From an uncultured Rhodospirillales bacterium (lineage in GTDB: Bacteria; Pseudomonadota; Alphaproteobacteria; Rhodospirillales; UBA2165), in contig CAJXKD010000002.1 of the NCBI GenBank assembly GCA_913055735.1, positions 186,001 to 250,000 on the forward strand: DNA of 64,000 nt, read 5' to 3'. Positions 46,179 through 53,521 of the stretch are shown here, one piece after another (within the stretch, counting starts at the first letter, position 1; each line of letters begins with the position of its first letter). A program made the translations under genes and the position numbers. Under the pieces are notes generated by a model that was not told the origin of the DNA, did no database searches, and saw only the letters and a program-made list of their open reading frames with translations.

Positions 46179-46871
46179 TCAGTCGTCGTTGACGACGGGT
46201 GGCCATTGAATACGTCGGCGCGGCGCTTCTTCTTCGGGTGCCGGGCTCGCAAAGGGATCAGGTGCCGGTGCGGCTTCTTCCAGCACGGGTTCCGGTGCGG
46301 GTTCCGGCTGTGTAGCCTCGGCGGCGGGCGTCGGTACATGTTCGGTTCCCGCCCGGCGCCGTGCGATCGCAACCATTTTTTCAAGATCAGCCGCTGTACA
46401 GAGACCCAGGTAAACAGGGCTCTGAGGCTTGATGTTGGCGATGTTGCGGTGCGTACGTGCACGCACAGATTCGATGGTCGGCTTGGTCGTGCCGATCAAG
46501 CGGCTAATCTGTGCATCGCTGAGTTCCGGGTAGGTCTTCAGCAGCCACGCGATCGCGTCGGGGCGGTCCTGCCGTTTGGAGATGGGAGTATAGCGCGCAC
46601 CTTTTTGCCGGACCTTGGGGAGGGGCACGGAGGGTTTCGCCATCTCGAGCCGAGCTGACGTATCGGCTTCGCAGCGGATAATTTCTTCCTTGCTCAACTG
46701 CCCGTTGGCGACGGGATCAAGGCCTTGCATGCCGGGCGCGACTTCGCCGTCCGCGATGGCCTGAACTTCCAGGACATGCAGACCGCAATAGTCGGCAATC
46801 TGATCGAACGTCAATGCCGTATTATCGACCAGCCAAACGGCGGTCGCCTTTGGCATAAGCGGCTGTGCCAT
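46179..46871 (-). CDS. trcR: TrcR-type cell-cycle transcription regulator (DUF1013)
   Basis: This 230-residue protein belongs to DUF1013, an alphaproteobacterial family that includes the Caulobacter cell-cycle regulator TrcR. The N-terminal part has AVWLVDNTALTFDQIADYCGLHVLEV and QGLDPVANGQLSKEEIIRCE. A second helix-turn-helix-like block has LKTYPELSDAQISRLIGTTKPTIESV. The C-terminus is Pro/Glu/Ala-rich. Its promoter is strong (46937-46965). It converges with the ALDH gene and is divergent from DUF1192. Confidence 0.88.
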   Translation of the reverse strand: MAQPLMPKATAVWLVDNTALTFDQIADYCGLHVLEVQAIADGEVAPGMQGLDPVANGQLSKEEIIRCEADTSARLEMAKPSVPLPKVRQKGARYTPISKRQDRPDAIAWLLKTYPELSDAQISRLIGTTKPTIESVRARTHRNIANIKPQSPVYLGLCTAADLEKMVAIARRRAGTEHVPTPAAEATQPEPAPEPVLEEAAPAPDPFASPAPEEEAPRRRIQWPPVVNDD

Positions 46872-47214
46872 TAGACGTATTCCTTAATCTGGTGATTGTA
46901 GAGCGTCGGGCTCGCTCTGCCCTCGAATCTTGGGGAAATATAACCGCGCCCCGGAGAATGGTCAAACAACCGTCGCGCTAGACGGCTAAACTTTTCCGGC
47001 CAAGGGACAGCGAATTGTGCTGTTCTTCAAGGGGTTGGACAAAACCGCCTCCTAAAACCCACGGTGAGGGTGGCTGAAAGGGCCGGAGGGCCTGTATGGC
47101 GGCTCCTATTTCTTGGCGATTCGGCACCGCTTTTAGTATGTTTGGCACAGAAACGGCTCAAAGCCTGTGAAGATGGGCAGCTTTCACCAAGCCAACGAAC
47201 CGGGGGAGGCTATG
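46872..47214. promoter_or_regulatory. Divergent control region of trcR and the DUF1192 gene
   Basis: This gap of about 340 bases has no gene. On the minus strand a near-perfect promoter lies at 46937-46965, with TTGACC and TATATT separated by 17 bases. Toward the DUF1192 side I see no clear promoter hexamers beyond G-rich DNA and a strong ribosome-binding site (GGGGGAGG, 47202-47209). No strong hairpin was found. Confidence 0.55.
46937..46965 (-). promoter_or_regulatory. Promoter of trcR
   Basis: On the minus strand TTGACC (46960-46965) and TATATT (46937-46942) are separated by exactly 17 bases. This is close to the sigma-70 consensus. It lies about 66 bases before the trcR ATG, giving a leader of roughly 60 bases. 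Confidence 0.7.
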
Positions 47215-47397
47215 ATGGATACGGACGATCTTGAACCGCGGAAGGCCAAACCAGCGCCCAAGGACCTCGAAATCATGTCCATTGAGGCATTGCATGAATA
47301 TATCGAAGAACTCGAGGGTGAGATTTCCCGTGCGCGCACAGAAATAGTGAAGAAAAACGATGCCAGAACCGGCGCGGAATCTTTCTTCAAGAAATAA
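47215..47397 (+). CDS. DUF1192-family small protein
   Basis: This 60-residue acidic protein matches DUF1192: MDTDDLEPRKAKPAPKDLE, then MSIEALHEYIEELEGEISRA, and a C-terminal KKNDARTGAESFFKK. The IEALHEYIEELEGEI helix is the family core. Such proteins are small alphaproteobacterial coiled-coil proteins of unknown role. I chose the second of two adjacent ATGs (47215) because GGAGG ends 5 bases before it. It is divergent from trcR, with which it shares the preceding region. Confidence 0.85.
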   Translation: MDTDDLEPRKAKPAPKDLEIMSIEALHEYIEELEGEISRARTEIVKKNDARTGAESFFKK

Positions 47398-47425
47398 AAC
47401 TTCCGCGCGAATTACTGATTTTTTC

Positions 47426-47441
47426 TTAACCTTCTTTTAAG
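47426..47441 (+). promoter_or_regulatory. CtrA-box-like site
   Basis: TTAA-N7-TTAAG (TTAACCTTCTTTTAAG) matches the CtrA consensus TTAA-N7-TTAAC at eight of nine positions. It lies 29 bases after the DUF1192 stop and just upstream of a predicted small RNA. A CtrA site at the -35 region of such a promoter is plausible. Confidence 0.45.
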
Positions 47442-47454
47442 GGCGGCCGATTAC

Positions 47455-47560
47455 GGTGCAGGCTATCGATGAGCTCGAGTGGCGGTTGCGTACTGTTATT
47501 CGAACCTCTTTGATGCCTCCCTGTTAAACTCGTGCCGCCTCCCTGGGGCGGCACTTTTTT
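47455..47560 (+). ncRNA. Predicted small RNA 1 (about 40-105 nt)
   Basis: No open frame is seen, but the segment ends in a strong intrinsic terminator. GTGCCGCC (47532-47539) pairs with GGCGGCAC (47547-47554), followed by six T. Upstream is a small hairpin of GGTTgCG/CGAACC (47484-47506), then an open stretch GATGCCTCCCTGTTAAACTC. The 5' end is not fixed: a CtrA-like box at 47426 suggests a start near 47455. A TTGCGT/TTTGAT pair (17-base spacer) suggests a start near 47521, directly at the repeat. The CCTCCC run could pair with ribosome-binding sites. I infer an sRNA, unproven. Confidence 0.45.
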
Positions 47561-47656
47561 ATATTGCGAATTGGTAATTTGCGCCCTTGACCGGCAGCCC
47601 CGCCCTTGAGTAGAGTACGTCCCGAAGCGTACTTATACGGGCGAGTTTAACAGGGA
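47518..47656. repeat. Perfect 15-bp inverted repeat, arms 47518-47532 and 47642-47656
   Basis: TCCCTGTTAAACTCG (47518-47532) is exactly complementary to CGAGTTTAACAGGGA (47642-47656). The two arms lie 109 bases apart. One lies in the predicted small RNA 1 just before its terminator, the other in the middle of predicted small RNA 2. If both are transcribed from the plus strand, the RNAs can form a 15-bp duplex. Confidence 0.9.
47587..47616 (+). promoter_or_regulatory. Promoter of predicted small RNA 2
   Basis: TTGACC (47587-47592) and TAGAGT (47611-47616) are separated by 18 bases. They lie in non-coding DNA after the first terminator and about 80 bases before the second. Transcription would start near 47623. 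Confidence 0.5.
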
Positions 47657-47701
47657 CTAGCTTGTTTTTCGGGGCGGCCGGTTGGCAGCCCCAATTTTTT
47701 T
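47622..47701 (+). ncRNA. Predicted small RNA 2 (about 80 nt)
   Basis: A promoter, a short transcript and a strong terminator are arranged as in a typical trans-acting small RNA. A 5' stem CCCG/CGGG (about 47621-47641) is followed by an open stretch with GAGTTTAACAGGGACTAGC. The terminator is GGGGC-G-GCC / GGC-A-GCCCC (47671-47692) followed by AATTTTTTT. The open stretch is exactly complementary to small RNA 1. No start codon with a ribosome-binding site is seen. It does not look like a protein gene. Confidence 0.5.
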
Positions 47702-47744
47702 GCCCAAACGCCATCGCCTTGATTTTTCAGGATTTTTTATAAGG

Positions 47745-47783
47745 CCCACAGGCCCCCGCAGGGGAGCTGCGGTTGCCTGTGGG
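47745..47783. other. Long hairpin after hsp20 (orientation unknown)
   Basis: CCCACAGGC (47745-47753) pairs perfectly with GCCTGTGGG (47775-47783). Inside it CGCAG pairs with CTGCG. A second small stem CCCTA/TAGGG follows. The region between the sRNA 2 terminator and the hsp20 stop is thus strongly folded. It has no T-tract on either strand, so it is not a clear terminator. It may stabilise the hsp20 mRNA 3' end or be a further RNA. Confidence 0.45.
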
Positions 47784-47834
47784 ACATCTTCCCTAGAATT
47801 GGGATAGGGGGCTTCTCAGGCCTGCTCTACGGCT

Positions 47835-48299
47835 TCAGGCGGCCTTCTTCTGGTCGAGGGCCATCTGAGGCTGTTTTTGGCTCTGAATGGCGATTTTCCG
47901 GGGCTTTAGCTCTTCCGGAATTTCGCGGACCAGATCGATCTCCAGCAAACCGTTAACCAATTGGGCCCCATTTACTTTTACATGGTCGGCCAAGTGGAAG
48001 CGGCGCTCGAAGGCGCGGCGGGCGATTCCGCGGTGGAGGTAAGTCCCGCTATCGTCTGCCTGGGATTTCCCGGTCACCGTAACCGTTCCGTCGTCGACGG
48101 TGACGTCGAGATCCTCCTCGGAGAACCCGGCAACGGCAATGGAAATTCTATAGGCGTCGTCACCGGCCTTTTCGATGTTGTAAGGCGGGTAACTTTCATT
48201 CGCCTGAGAGAATTTCAGTGCGGAATCCAGTTGGCGTTGGAGCCGGTCGAAGCCGACGGACGAACGAAAAAGAGGGGAAAAATCGAATGTATTACGCAT
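47835..48299 (-). CDS. Small heat-shock protein (Hsp20)
   Basis: This 154-residue alpha-crystallin-type chaperone starts MRNTFDFSPLFRSSVGFDRL. The ACD core has NIEKAGDDAYRISIAVAGF and VDDGTVTVTGKS. The family's GxL-like stretch appears as NGLLEIDLVREIP, and the IxI anchor is RKIAI. It holds unfolded proteins until other chaperones act. I chose the ATG at 48299, 9 bases after AGGAGA. A ROSE-like thermometer and a sigma-32-type promoter lie upstream. Confidence 0.93.
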   Translation of the reverse strand: MRNTFDFSPLFRSSVGFDRLQRQLDSALKFSQANESYPPYNIEKAGDDAYRISIAVAGFSEEDLDVTVDDGTVTVTGKSQADDSGTYLHRGIARRAFERRFHLADHVKVNGAQLVNGLLEIDLVREIPEELKPRKIAIQSQKQPQMALDQKKAA

Positions 48300-48405
48300 G
48301 ACCACATTCTCCTATCGAAGCAATACGGTTAGGGGCTGTCCGCCGAAATGGCCGGACGGGGCCCACACTAGGGTTACGTTCTCGGACCCGAAACGGCATC
48401 CGGAA
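48300..48405 (-). promoter_or_regulatory. ROSE-type RNA thermometer candidate in the hsp20 leader
   Basis: In the hsp20 mRNA, TTGCT (48319-48323) lies 5 bases upstream of AGGAG (48309-48313). Pairing gives U-G, U-A, G-G, C-G and U-A around the loop TCGAT, the mismatched stem of ROSE elements that melts with heat. A second hairpin, GTCCGGCC-N5-GGCGGAC, lies further upstream in the leader. Leader length and layout fit the alphaproteobacterial ROSE class. Confidence 0.65.
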
Positions 48406-48411
48406 ACGCGG

Positions 48412-48442
48412 CTGATATAGTTGGCCGATTGGCCTGGTCAAG
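48412..48442 (-). promoter_or_regulatory. Heat-shock (sigma-32-like) promoter of hsp20
   Basis: CTTGAC (48437-48442) is followed, with the CTTG-N17 spacing, by ACTATATCAG (48412-48421). This fits the alphaproteobacterial sigma-32 consensus CTTG-N17-CYTATNTNNG with one mismatch. It lies about 110 bases before the ATG. Confidence 0.6.
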
Positions 48443-48459
48443 GGGTGAAAAGAGCGCGG

Positions 48460-50352
48460 TTACGAGGCCGGCGCTTGGGCCGTCGGTTGGGACGTCACGT
48501 TGTCGCTATCGTCCGCCCAGACGGCTTCAAAGAGGGGGATGGGCTCCCTGAAGCCCTTCATTTCGCGGGATCCGCGATCCAGGAACTGGTGAGGTTTCTC
48601 CAGGCAGAGGTCGCGCACGGCCTCCGAAACGAGGATCTGATAGTTGGTCGCCTTATCGACAATCCGTGCGGCCAACTGAACGGTCGTACCAAATAGATCG
48701 TTGTCCTCCACGATGGGGGTTCCGGCGTTGATCCCGATCTTGAGCCCCAAAGGCATCTCGGGATTTGTCGCATTATTTTGCGCGACGATCCGTTGGATAT
48801 AAATCGCGGCGCTGACCGCATCGCTCGGATTGAGGAAGGATGCCATGATCCCGTCGCCCGTATGTTTGACCTCTCGTCCGTGATAGGTGTTGAGGGCGGC
48901 GCGGACGATGCGGTTGTGTGTGCGGACAACTTCTTGGGCGGCGGCATCGCCATGAGTTTGGGTCATATCCGTTGAGCCGACGATGTCGGTGAACATGACG
49001 GCGATTGTGCCGACGGCTACATTTTCATCGTTTCGCTTATTCCAGTTCTCCAGGGCATCATCGAGCATTGCGGGCGCCGTTTCGTCGCCATTGATCTGGA
49101 GGGTCATCGCTTCGCGGCCGGCGTCGATCATGGCGAGATGCTTCGGATCGAGGAGGTAACTATCGACGTTGGAGGCGAACCGCGTGGCCTGTTCTTTTCG
49201 GGTGCCGAGAATCTCCACGCCGTCGCTCAATATTTTTACCGACTCGCGTTCGGTTAGTCCCTCGTTCTGCGCAATCACCTCGCAAGCTCCGGCAAGGTAC
49301 AGATTGACGCCGAATTTGTTGAATGCGTCCAGCTTTGGGCGGCGTGCCTTGATTGTTTCCAGCCCCTTGCTCAGGAACGACATCACGGCAACTTTTTGTT
49401 GCTCGGCCTTTACCGAAATCGGGAGTTCCAACTCCTCGAGATAGTCGCTTTCGTCCTTCTCGTCCGTGCCGGCTTCAGCGACGTCGTCAGGAGGTGCATC
49501 CGCCATGTCTGTGGTGGCTGGCGCCTCGAGTGCAGGCGCCTCGAGTGCAGGCGCCGGTTCCGCAGGCGAAGGCGGGGGAGCCACCTCCGCCTGCGGCGCT
49601 GCCTTCTCCTCGGTCTCTTTCTTGGGTTTCGGCGGCGCCTTTGGAGCGGATTTCTTTGGTGCCGAAGAGACAGACTTCTTCGGGATTTCGTAGCGGGGCT
49701 TGAGCGCTTCCTTGAATAGCCGACGTTCTTCCAGTTCAAACCGTTTGACTTCGTCTTCGCCGGACAAATCGTCTTTGGAGATAAAGGCGTAGACGGAGGA
49801 TGCCATGCTGAGCGTGAACGTCACCAGCGTGATGCCGACCTGGATGTCCGTATAATCGCTGCGGCCGATGAACCGTCTCAGGAAGGCAAATTCTTCGATT
49901 GCAAAGGTGAACATGAAAGTCACCACGAGCGCGATGCTGAACGACACCAAGGCTAGAATGAGCAATTTTGTGACGACGCTCGAGTTTAGCCGGGTGCCGC
50001 GCTTCTTACGTTTCCTGTCAGGCTCGTTGAACAGATCGTCGTCCCAGTCGCTAACGGAGTTGCCGCCGCCGCCAGATCTGGCAGACGTCTGTCCATAACC
50101 TTGCCCGCCACCGAAATCCGGGAACTTCTTTGTGCCGGACGCCGTCTTGTAGACGGTATACTCCGCACTCTTACCGGTCCGCGCGTCGTAGACTTCGCGG
50201 ACGACTCTGACGGCCTCGATGTTCGGTAAATTTTCGAGCGCGTGCGCTTCCTCGACGGCGGCTTCGCGCTCAAGCGACGAAAGGCGGGCGTGGAGTTCCC
50301 ATCGGCCTCTCTGAAGCACGTAAATTTCGAACGACGTTGCGCGTTGACTCAA
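48460..50352 (-). CDS. Membrane-anchored class III adenylate/guanylate cyclase
   Basis: This 630-residue protein has a distinctive layout. The N-terminal cytosolic part (residues 1-120) is followed by two transmembrane helices (about 128-152 and 171-192). A long low-complexity Lys/Pro/Ala/Glu linker (about 225-310) precedes a helical region and a C-terminal class III cyclase domain. The metal-binding Asp is D456 in MFTDIVGSTDM and D500 in VKHTGDGIMASF. The domain ends near residue 620. It likely makes cAMP or cGMP. The linker contains an in-frame tandem duplication (49521-49550). The start is a TTG with a GGGAG site. Confidence 0.85.
   Translation of the reverse strand: MSQRATSFEIYVLQRGRWELHARLSSLEREAAVEEAHALENLPNIEAVRVVREVYDARTGKSAEYTVYKTASGTKKFPDFGGGQGYGQTSARSGGGGNSVSDWDDDLFNEPDRKRKKRGTRLNSSVVTKLLILALVSFSIALVVTFMFTFAIEEFAFLRRFIGRSDYTDIQVGITLVTFTLSMASSVYAFISKDDLSGEDEVKRFELEERRLFKEALKPRYEIPKKSVSSAPKKSAPKAPPKPKKETEEKAAPQAEVAPPPSPAEPAPALEAPALEAPATTDMADAPPDDVAEAGTDEKDESDYLEELELPISVKAEQQKVAVMSFLSKGLETIKARRPKLDAFNKFGVNLYLAGACEVIAQNEGLTERESVKILSDGVEILGTRKEQATRFASNVDSYLLDPKHLAMIDAGREAMTLQINGDETAPAMLDDALENWNKRNDENVAVGTIAVMFTDIVGSTDMTQTHGDAAAQEVVRTHNRIVRAALNTYHGREVKHTGDGIMASFLNPSDAVSAAIYIQRIVAQNNATNPEMPLGLKIGINAGTPIVEDNDLFGTTVQLAARIVDKATNYQILVSEAVRDLCLEKPHQFLDRGSREMKGFREPIPLFEAVWADDSDNVTSQPTAQAPAS
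49521..49550. repeat. Tandem 15-bp repeat inside the cyclase linker
   Basis: GCGCCTCGAGTGCAG occurs twice in tandem (49521-49535 and 49536-49550) plus a partial third copy. It encodes repeated ALEAP-like residues in the low-complexity linker, in frame. It probably changes linker length between strains. Confidence 0.85.
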
Positions 50353-50606
50353 AACCCGCTCCCCGGGAGAGTTCAGATAACTGCCTACTCAGTTTTCGGC
50401 AGCCGGCATGCAAAGCGCCTCCATTGGAATCTGCAAGCCACCCAATGGGTTAGAAATATCTCCACAAGGTTAAGCTAGTGTTCGCAAGGGCCGTTTTCAA
50501 TTCGAGGGGGCCGAGGTTAACGGCCAATATTTGGCCGGTATCCGGCAAAAAAGCGGGGGTGCTGGTAAAGGGTGTGTGTCCGGTGCGCGACAGGCATAAA
50601 AAAGGC

Positions 50607-50629
50607 GCGGAATCCGCCGACCCGCGCCC
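50607..50629 (-). terminator. Intrinsic terminator of rpmE
   Basis: On the minus strand GGCGCGG pairs with CCGCGCC (50614-50628), followed by six T (50608-50613). It lies 21 bases after the rpmE stop. The remaining DNA up to the cyclase start shows no other clear signal. Confidence 0.8.
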
Positions 50630-50649
50630 GTTAACGAAGCCGTTAAGGC

Positions 50650-50871
50650 TTATTTGAGGCCAAGATTCTGGAAGCGCTTGTTGAATTTGGCAACCTGGCC
50701 GCCGGAATCCACCAAGCGATGCTCGCCGGTCCAAGCCGGGTGAGACTTGGAATCAATGTCGAGGCGCATGGTTTCGCCCGGCTCGCCCCAAGTGGTGCGG
50801 GTGGTGAAGGTCGATCCGTCGGTCATGACCACGGTGACTTCATGGTAATCCGGGTGAATATCCTTTTTCAT
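50650..50871 (-). CDS. rpmE: 50S ribosomal protein L31
   Basis: This 73-residue protein starts [20 protein letters not shown] and continues with [19 protein letters not shown], ending [10 protein letters not shown]. It lacks the CxxC zinc pairs of the C+ form, so it is the zinc-independent type. The ATG at 50871 matches the family start. It is followed by its own terminator and lies 156 bases from the MFS gene. Confidence 0.96.
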   Translation of the reverse strand: MKKDIHPDYHEVTVVMTDGSTFTTRTTWGEPGETMRLDIDSKSHPAWTGEHRLVDSGGQVAKFNKRFQNLGLK

Positions 50872-51027
50872 CGCTCTGTTTCCTTGGATTTCAGCCAAAA
50901 ATGCCTGTCTCGGAGATCCCGGCTCCGGCGCAGGCCTCGGTTCGGGGCGCCCTATATACAGAAGGCCTGCTTGGAGCGCAAGGCTCGCTTGGTCTTTGGG
51001 GCGGCTTCCTGCGTCCGTTTTGGGGAT

Positions 51028-52206
51028 CTAGACGGCCTTCCTGGGTTGCCTGAGTCCGGAAATAGCGATGATCAGGACCAGCGCCATGACAGCGGCCCCG
51101 GCAAAGAAAGGCCAATCCCGGCCCACAGCTTCGAATAGGATCCCGGCGGCGGCCGGCCCGGCCACCCGTGCCAAGATCGCCGCCGATCGGCCAACGCCCA
51201 TAATGGCACCCTGTTGGTCGGGGCCGGCCTGAAGGGACATCAGGCTGTTCAAACCCGGCGTGGTCATGCTGAAACCGACCGAAACGATGGTCATCGCCAC
51301 GATAAGGACGGGAAGGTTGGGGGAAATCGGGATAAGGACGAGCCCCGCGGCCAGGCCGGCGAACCCGAAGCGGACCATACCGGTTTCACCGATGCGGCGG
51401 GCAAGCGGTCCGGCAAGGGAGCCTTGCATGATGGCGATGACGATACCCATGTAGGCGAACAGGTATCCGTTCTGTGCGATCCCCCAACCAAGGCGCCGCT
51501 CCGACCACAGGGCAAAGGTAGCCTCGACGCCGCCAATCACGCACACCGCCATGAAGTTCAACAGGATGGTCAGCCGTAGATTGGGCTGATGCATAGTGGC
51601 GAGAAATGTCCGCCATCGCCCTTCACGCGGCGTTTTGGCGACCTGCGCCCGGATCTCTGGGGATAAGGATTCCTTCAACACGAAAAGGGCGCATAGGAAC
51701 GCCGCCAGAGAGAACGCGGCGGCGACATAGGCCGGCAGGCTGAAGTCGGTGTGGGCAGGGTCATGTCCGCCGAGGATGCCGCCGATGGCCGGACCTGCAA
51801 CGAAACCCAGACCGAACGCCGCGCCGATGACGCCCATCCCCTTGGCCCTGTTTTCGCGTGTTGTGATGTCCGCGGCATAGGCGAAAGCAGCTGCAATACT
51901 GCCCGCCATGGCACCGCCTAGGGCTCGGGCCATGAACAGATGAACCAAATCGTCCGCCATGGCCAGCCAGACATAGCCGACGACCGTTCCCGCGAGACTG
52001 ATCAGCAGAACAGGTTTCCGTCCGACCCGATCGCTGAGGCGGCCCCAGAACGGCGCCGTGATGAATTGGGCGAGGGAATAGACGGCCATCAGGAACGCGA
52101 CTTCGTCCGGCGAGGCGCCATAGCGTTCGCCGTAGAACGGCAGCATGGGAATGATGATGCCGAACCCGACGAGATCGATGAAGACGATGGCAAAAAGAAT
52201 GAGCAT
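51028..52206 (-). CDS. MFS exporter of the TCR/Tet type
   Basis: This 392-residue membrane protein has 12 hydrophobic segments. The signature motif A is GRLSDRVGRKPVLLISL (between helices 2 and 3), and a second copy lies in the C-terminal half (PLARRIGETGMVRFG). Family features include LILFAIVFIDLVGFGIIIP at the N-terminus and GAAFGLGFVAGPAIGGILGG. It resembles drug/H+ antiporters of the TCR/Tet group, although the substrate is unknown. It lies downstream of the OmpA gene on the same strand. Confidence 0.9.
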   Translation of the reverse strand: MLILFAIVFIDLVGFGIIIPMLPFYGERYGASPDEVAFLMAVYSLAQFITAPFWGRLSDRVGRKPVLLISLAGTVVGYVWLAMADDLVHLFMARALGGAMAGSIAAAFAYAADITTRENRAKGMGVIGAAFGLGFVAGPAIGGILGGHDPAHTDFSLPAYVAAAFSLAAFLCALFVLKESLSPEIRAQVAKTPREGRWRTFLATMHQPNLRLTILLNFMAVCVIGGVEATFALWSERRLGWGIAQNGYLFAYMGIVIAIMQGSLAGPLARRIGETGMVRFGFAGLAAGLVLIPISPNLPVLIVAMTIVSVGFSMTTPGLNSLMSLQAGPDQQGAIMGVGRSAAILARVAGPAAAGILFEAVGRDWPFFAGAAVMALVLIIAISGLRQPRKAV

Positions 52207-52279
52207 TCAGGAAGACTATCGGACGGAAATGGAAAGTTGGTCGACTTAGGTGCGCCACGGCGGCGCCGATGTCAACACA

Positions 52280-52315
52280 CCCAAACCTCGGCCCAAACCT
52301 CGGCCCAAACCTCGG
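52280..52315. repeat. Triplicate 12-bp repeat at the end of the OmpA/MotB-like gene
   Basis: CCCAAACCTCGG occurs three times in tandem, with no mismatch, from 52280 to 52315. The gene's stop codon lies at 52317-52319. The repeat lies after the stop codon and is non-coding. It is too short and has too few units for a CRISPR array. Confidence 0.9.
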
Positions 52316-52316
52316 C

Positions 52317-53510
52317 CTAGCGTTCCGTCAGCTTAAACTCGATCCGGCGGTTCCGCCGGTAGGCAATCTCGTCCTGGGCGGGGTCGATGGGTTGGAATTC
52401 GCCGAAGCCCGTCGCTGCGAGACGATCGGGAGGAATCCCCTGATCGATGAGATATTTCACCACCGAAATCGCACGCGCCGTCGAAAGTTCCCAGTTTGAG
52501 GGGAACTTCGCGGTCGCAATGGGGACCCGATCGGTATGGCCGTCAATGCGCAGAACCCAATTGATGCTCGACGGGATGCGCGCGGAAATTTGTTTGAGCG
52601 TTTCGGCTAGCTGTTTGATCTGGTTCTTGCCCGCATCGCCCAAATCGGCCGACCCGGTGCTGAACAGCACCTCCGATTGGAAAACAAAACGATCGCCGAC
52701 GATACGGATACCCGGATGGTCGCCGAGCAACTCACGCAAGCGGCCGAAAAACTCGGACCGGTATTGAGACAACTGCTGGACGCGGCTGGCTAGGGCGGCG
52801 TTGAGGCGCTTGCCCAGATTGGCAATCTGTACCTCCTGCTCTTCGGAGGCCTTCTCGGAGGCATCCAACGCTTCCGACAGCTGTCCAATCTGTCTCCGAA
52901 GGGCGGCGATCTGCTGGTTGAGGAGGGCGACCTGAGCCCGCGCACTCTCCGAAAGGTCCTTCTCCTCAAGCAGGGCTTTTTCGGATTTCTCCAAGTTGCC
53001 GGCAAGCTGCGCAACTTCCTTTTCAAGTTCGGCCCGCAACGCTTTTAGCGCTTCGATATTCTGGGTCAGCGAGGCGATATCGCGGAGTTGGGTCTCGATC
53101 TTCTCCCGGTCGGCCATGATCGTCTTGAACGCGTCTTCCAATTCCTTGCTGACCTTGTTGCGTTCTTCTTCGACCGTTTCGGTGCGCAACGTCAGGGATT
53201 TGAGCTGCGCGGCCAAATCATCCTTGGTTGCCACCGAGGCCTGTAGTTCGTCGGAGATTTGGGCAAGGTTGGTGCGTAGGTTCTCATTGGCTTTGCGCTC
53301 AAGTGCCAGAAGGTCGGCAAGTTCGGTGACTTGACCGCGCAGCCGGTCCAGCGCTTCGTCGCGGCCCGACAGCGCTTCCGATAGAAAGAATTGCGCGAGG
53401 ACGAAGATCATCAGCAGAAAGATGATGACCATGAGGAGTGCCGCGAGGGCATCCACGAATCCGGGCCAGATGTTTGTGCTGCGTTCGCCGCGGCGCGCAA
53501 GGCTAGCCAT
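52317..53510 (-). CDS. MotB/OmpA-like protein with long coiled coil
   Basis: This 397-residue protein has an N-terminal transmembrane helix (about residues 20-45: FVDALAALLMVIIFLLMIFV) with an Asp at its start, as in MotB/TolR proton-channel subunits. A coiled coil follows from about 50 to 245, then a C-terminal OmpA-like domain with LRIDGHTDRVPIATAKFPSN and the final RRNRRIEFKLTER. The OmpA domain binds peptidoglycan. With the upstream MotA-like protein it probably forms a proton-driven cell-wall-anchored complex. Confidence 0.87.
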   Translation of the reverse strand: MASLARRGERSTNIWPGFVDALAALLMVIIFLLMIFVLAQFFLSEALSGRDEALDRLRGQVTELADLLALERKANENLRTNLAQISDELQASVATKDDLAAQLKSLTLRTETVEEERNKVSKELEDAFKTIMADREKIETQLRDIASLTQNIEALKALRAELEKEVAQLAGNLEKSEKALLEEKDLSESARAQVALLNQQIAALRRQIGQLSEALDASEKASEEQEVQIANLGKRLNAALASRVQQLSQYRSEFFGRLRELLGDHPGIRIVGDRFVFQSEVLFSTGSADLGDAGKNQIKQLAETLKQISARIPSSINWVLRIDGHTDRVPIATAKFPSNWELSTARAISVVKYLIDQGIPPDRLAATGFGEFQPIDPAQDEIAYRRNRRIEFKLTER

Positions 53511-53521
53511 CGGCGCCCCGC

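Noticed and set aside
47495..47512. tRNA T-arm-like ATTCGAACC on the minus strand
   Set aside because: No acceptor or anticodon arms can be built around it. It fits better as part of a small RNA hairpin.
52280..52315. CRISPR array
   Set aside because: Only three 12-base units with no spacers; it is a plain tandem repeat.
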